Below are positions 60,870-64,000 of a stretch of 64,000 nt of DNA, one piece after another. The notes below the pieces were generated by a model that was not told the DNA's origin, did no database searches, and was given only the letters and a program-made list of their open reading frames with translations. The position numbers and the translations under genes are program-made. The DNA comes from DATFCK01 sp963728975. Lineage in GTDB: Bacteria > Verrucomicrobiota > Verrucomicrobiia > Chthoniobacterales > UBA10450. The stretch covers positions 682,001 through 746,000 of the forward strand of contig CAVSMF010000001.1 in NCBI GenBank assembly GCA_963728975.1, in the 5' to 3' direction. Within the stretch, counting starts at the first letter, position 1; each line of letters starts with the position of its first letter.

Positions 60870-62675
60870 ATGTCAAGTAACTACGGACAAAACAGGCGAC
60901 CCGGCCGCCTCGGTTTTGTCCGGCTGGCCTGCGTTCTGACTTTCGTTTTGGGCAGCGCATTGACCCAGGCGGAGGAGGCAGACCTTCTGTTGGTCAACGC
61001 CAACATCTACACCGGAAATGAGAACCAACCGCGGGCCGAGGCCGTGGCCATCAAGAACGACCGGATCGTCTGGGTCGGCGACAATCGGAAGGCTGACACT
61101 TTCCGCGCTGGAAAAACACGCGTCATCGACTTGCAAGGCGACACGGTTGTCCCAGGACTTACCGACTCGCACGTTCACATTTTTGGAATCGGCGAGCGGG
61201 AGATGAGCCTCAATCTCGAGAAGACGAAATCGCTTGAAGATTTTCTGGCTAAAGTAAAGGCGCGGGTGAGCCAGGCGCGACCCGGAAAATGGATCACCGG
61301 ACGGGGCTGGATCGAGACTTTCTGGAACCCGCCCCAATTTCCTACCCGGCAGGACCTCGACGCCATCGCGCCCGATAATCCGGTATTTCTCACCCGGGCT
61401 GATGGCCACGCCTCTATTGCCAATAGCGCTGCCCTGAAAATCGCCCACATCGGCAAGGACACGGCCAGTCCTTTCGGCGGCGAAATTTCGAAGGACCAGA
61501 AGACCGGCGAACTGACGGGGATGCTTCTGGATAAAGCCCAGAGTCTCGTTACCGAAAACATTCCAAAGCCAGATCAAGCCGAGCGCGAGCAAATGCTGCT
61601 GCGCGGGATCGAGCGCGAGATCAGGCTGGGCTGGTGCGAAATTCAAAACGCCGGCAGCTATGAGGAAGATATCCGTTTGATCCGAGCGGCATTTGAGGCG
61701 GGCAAAATCAAAATCCGATTCATCAACGCGGTTTACGGCCCTGGAAAAGATGCGCAGCAGCTCTTGAATGAGGGAGCGACGATCAACGCCTACCATCATC
61801 ATTTTACCCAGCGCACGATCAAAGTGATCTTCGACGGGGCGCTCGGCTCGCGCGGGGCGGCCTTGCTCCAGCCTTATGCCGATGCGCCGGAGACTTCCGG
61901 ATTCCTGAGGGAGAAGGAAAAAGATTTGCTGCCGATGTTCGAAGAAGCGTTGCGCCGCGGCATTCAGGTCGAGACTCACGCCATCGGCGACCGGGCGAAC
62001 CGGACCATTCTCGATCTTTACGAGCAAGCCTTCAAGACCGTGCCCTTTAGCCAACGCAAGGCACCTAACGGAGGGGCGAGCTTCCGTGAGTCCGGCATCG
62101 CGGAGTTCAGCCCTTCACACCCCGGTGGCGATGTCCGGTGGCGGGTCGAACATGCCCAGATTCTTGATCCGGCGGATCTCCCGCGCTTCGCCAAGCTAGG
62201 CGTTATTCCATCGATGCAGCCCTCTCATGCGATCAGCGATTTATTTTTCGCGCCTCGCCGACTTGGAATGGATCGGCTGGCGGGCGCTTATGCATGGCAG
62301 AGCCTCATAAAATCGGGCTGCATCATTCCCGGCGGGTCCGATGCGCCGGTGGAGCGCGGCGAACCGATGATCGAATTTTACGCGGCGGTAGCGCGCAAGA
62401 GCCTCACAGGGGAATCGGGTCCGGGCTGGCATCCCGAGCAAGCCGTTTCGCGGCCGCAGGCGCTGAAAATGTTCACGCTCTGGCCTGCTTACGACGCGTT
62501 TGAAGAGAAAGAGGAGGGTTCAATCGAGCCGGGTAAACTGGCCGATCTCACCGTCCTCTCCCAGGACATCATGAAGATTCCCGAGCCGGAGATTCTGAAA
62601 ACGCGCTGCGAAATGACAATTATCGGGGGCGCGATCGCGTTTGACGGAAGAAAAAACGCAGGAAAACGGGATTAG
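60870..62675 (+). CDS. Secreted amidohydrolase, YtcJ-like
   Basis: A 601-residue amidohydrolase_3-type enzyme. A signal peptide (LACVLTFVLGSALTQAEEAD) is followed by LLLVNANIYTGNENQPRAEA, the metal-binding GLTDSHVHIFGIG, and GRGWIETFW. In the TIM barrel, VIFDGALGSRGA, ETHAIGDRANRTILDLYEQA and WRVEHAQILDPADL give the remaining metal ligands and GGSDAPVERGEPM the catalytic Asp. ATG 60870 was preferred because it directly precedes a signal-peptide-like start. The substrate is unknown; related proteins hydrolyse N-substituted formamides or cyclic amides. Confidence 0.88.
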   Translation: MSSNYGQNRRPGRLGFVRLACVLTFVLGSALTQAEEADLLLVNANIYTGNENQPRAEAVAIKNDRIVWVGDNRKADTFRAGKTRVIDLQGDTVVPGLTDSHVHIFGIGEREMSLNLEKTKSLEDFLAKVKARVSQARPGKWITGRGWIETFWNPPQFPTRQDLDAIAPDNPVFLTRADGHASIANSAALKIAHIGKDTASPFGGEISKDQKTGELTGMLLDKAQSLVTENIPKPDQAEREQMLLRGIEREIRLGWCEIQNAGSYEEDIRLIRAAFEAGKIKIRFINAVYGPGKDAQQLLNEGATINAYHHHFTQRTIKVIFDGALGSRGAALLQPYADAPETSGFLREKEKDLLPMFEEALRRGIQVETHAIGDRANRTILDLYEQAFKTVPFSQRKAPNGGASFRESGIAEFSPSHPGGDVRWRVEHAQILDPADLPRFAKLGVIPSMQPSHAISDLFFAPRRLGMDRLAGAYAWQSLIKSGCIIPGGSDAPVERGEPMIEFYAAVARKSLTGESGPGWHPEQAVSRPQALKMFTLWPAYDAFEEKEEGSIEPGKLADLTVLSQDIMKIPEPEILKTRCEMTIIGGAIAFDGRKNAGKRD

Positions 62676-63068
62676 GAAATCAATGTGGAAACCAGGAAGC
62701 CACGAAAAACGGGAAACGATCTCTGAGGAAAGCAGGAACGCAGGAAAAGGGAGTAATTTTCTCGAGCAAAGCGCGCAGGGCGGAAAAAATAGTGCTTTAG
62801 ATCCCCGGACCCTGTTTCAGAATTCCTGCTTTCCTGGGTTCCTCAGACATTCTCGCTGCCCTCTCCTGGTTTCCGGATTGGTGACTCTCGCCGCCGGAGG
62901 CGCCTCCCACTTCGGCGAAAGCGGTGCCGGCTTGGGCCGGAACTGTTTAACAAATCGGCAGGATGCCGATTGAGGCGACCAACATGGTCGCGCTCCCCAA
63001 ATCTGTGCAAATTGGGATCGAGGGAATCTGTGGCTAAAAATGAATCCTGTTAGTCCTGTCTAGTCTGT
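62676..63068. other. Intergenic stretch with imperfect inverted repeat
   Basis: Contains aggaaagcaggaacgcagga near 62734 and its approximate complement tcctgctttcctgggttcct near 62824, which could form a long, imperfect stem. A similar gaggaaagcaggaac also occurs near 48401. No gene is supported; frames through it are low in coding character. Confidence 0.5.
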
Positions 63069-64000
63069 CTAGGAATAGAGGTATTCGTCGTGATACTCGC
63101 GCTGGGGAGCGAACTGGACGTTTTCGTTTCCTGATTCCGGATACTCGAAAATTTTCCCCTCGTAATTCCGGATCACGATCTTTTCGTTATCGTGATAGAG
63201 GATGTAGCCGGGGTTGATCGGCACCTTGCCCCCGCCCCCGGGCGCGTCGATGACGAATTGGGGGACAGCATAACCGGTGGTGTGGCCGCGGAGACCCTCA
63301 ATGATTTCGATTCCTTTGGCGACGGAGGTGCGCAGATGGGACGAGCCGTTGATGAGGTCGCACTGATAGATGTAGTAGGGGCGGACCCGGCAGATCAACA
63401 ATTTATGGACGAGCGTTTTCATCGTCTCGAGATCGTCGTTAACGCCCTTGAGCAGCACGCTTTGGTTACCCAGCGGGATCCCGGCGTTGGCCAGCCGTTC
63501 CAATGCCTCTCTTACTTCGATGGTCAGTTCCCGGGGATGATTCACGTGAACGCTCATCCAGAGCGGATGATATTTCTGCAACATCGCACACAGCTCCGGG
63601 GTAATGCGTTGCGGTAAAAAAATCGGGACCCGCGTTCCGATCCGCAGAAATTCGATATGCGGAATGGCCCGAAGCCGGCTCAAGATCCGTTCCAGTTTGT
63701 CGTCGCTGAAGAGGAGGGCGTCGCCGCCGGAGAGAAGAACGTCGCGAACCTCGGTGTGCTTTTCCAGGTAACGAAATGCTTCCTCGAAATCGGTATGTAG
63801 CTCCTGTTCCCCGACTCCGCTTACCACCCGGCTGCGCGTGCAATACCGGCAGTAGCTGGCACAACGATCCGTTACCAGAAACAGGACCCGGTCGGGATAG
63901 CGATGGACTAATCCTGGCACCGGCATGCGCGAGTCTTCTCCGCACGGGTCAGCCATGTCGTAAGACGATGCCCAGGTCTCTTCAATCCGGGGAATGACCT
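63069..64000 (-). CDS. KamA-family radical SAM aminomutase, N-terminus cut by window edge
   Basis: About 310 C-terminal residues of a lysine 2,3-aminomutase-type enzyme. The radical SAM cluster motif is CASYCRYCTRSRVV. PLP-related and SAM-related segments follow: DVLLSGGDALLFSDDKLERI, RIGTRVPIFLPQRITPELC, GNQSVLLKGVNDD and YYIYQCDLINGSSHLRT. The frame runs off the window end through RIEETWASSYD, so the start is upstream. Some members are glutamate 2,3-aminomutases, so I keep the substrate open. It is on the opposite strand to the amidohydrolase and shares no operon in this window. Confidence 0.9.
   Translation of the reverse strand, partial: VIPRIEETWASSYDMADPCGEDSRMPVPGLVHRYPDRVLFLVTDRCASYCRYCTRSRVVSGVGEQELHTDFEEAFRYLEKHTEVRDVLLSGGDALLFSDDKLERILSRLRAIPHIEFLRIGTRVPIFLPQRITPELCAMLQKYHPLWMSVHVNHPRELTIEVREALERLANAGIPLGNQSVLLKGVNDDLETMKTLVHKLLICRVRPYYIYQCDLINGSSHLRTSVAKGIEIIEGLRGHTTGYAVPQFVIDAPGGGGKVPINPGYILYHDNEKIVIRNYEGKIFEYPESGNENVQFAPQREYHDEYLYS

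Overview
The window looks like chromosomal DNA from a soil-type Verrucomicrobiota bacterium, probably close to the Chthoniobacterales / Spartobacteria. The main pointers are a four-gene 'Verru_Chthon' pseudopilin cassette, an alternative complex III (ACIII) respiratory operon, a UVR-motif protein, and many short intergenic repeats. This placement is inferred from gene families; no rRNA gene is present. I found no tRNA, rRNA or CRISPR array.

Layout. 1-8.9 kb: a type II secretion/type IV pilus ATPase (cut by the window edge) and a TPR-MshEN protein on the minus strand. Divergent from them are a GspG-like pseudopilin and the overlapping Verru_Chthon D-B-C-A cassette with a secreted protein. 9-14 kb: an unstable stretch with two paired small membrane proteins, a 176-bp tandem repeat built around a 19-bp palindrome, a frameshifted toxin-antitoxin relic, a UVR-motif protein, XerD, and a 7-bp minisatellite. 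14-20.7 kb: a membrane-anchored unknown protein, an orphan nuoA, two multi-pass membrane proteins (one PIG-V-like), a Dabb protein and RfbA. 21-28.3 kb (minus): an A-type cytochrome c oxidase operon (coxA, coxC, subunit IV, two small membrane proteins, coxB) followed by heme A synthase, heme O synthase and SCO. 28.5-33 kb: an encapsulated-ferritin-like protein beside a thioredoxin reductase relic, a histidine phosphatase, a zinc-ribbon microprotein, a proline-rich membrane protein and DNA polymerase IV. 33-47 kb: a 3'-truncated and a complete copy of an FAD/Fe-S D-lactate-dehydrogenase-type gene in direct orientation. Between them lies an island with a REP-associated tyrosine transposase element, an IS3 remnant and a frameshifted Rhs gene whose C-terminal tip carries a metzincin-type zinc motif. 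47-60.6 kb (minus): a P1-family peptidase, then the ACIII operon actABCDEF, which runs on into a proline-rich membrane protein, a CcoN-like protein, CcoO and a membrane cytochrome c. 60.9-64 kb: a secreted amidohydrolase and a KamA-family radical SAM enzyme cut by the window edge.

How it fits together. ACIII would oxidise menaquinol and pass electrons through its c-type hemes to cytochrome c, and the aa3-type oxidase at 21-28 kb would be the terminal acceptor. The most striking point is that the CcoN-like subunit in the ACIII operon keeps both low-spin heme b ligands but has lost the heme b3 ligand, all three CuB histidines and the catalytic tyrosine. It should therefore not reduce oxygen, although its CcoO partner keeps its heme c site. 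This looks like a repurposed cbb3 core acting as an electron-transfer module of ACIII. Further points of interest are the mosaic duplication around the Rhs island, a REP pair inserted between actC and actD with a 16-bp direct repeat, and the palindrome arrays.
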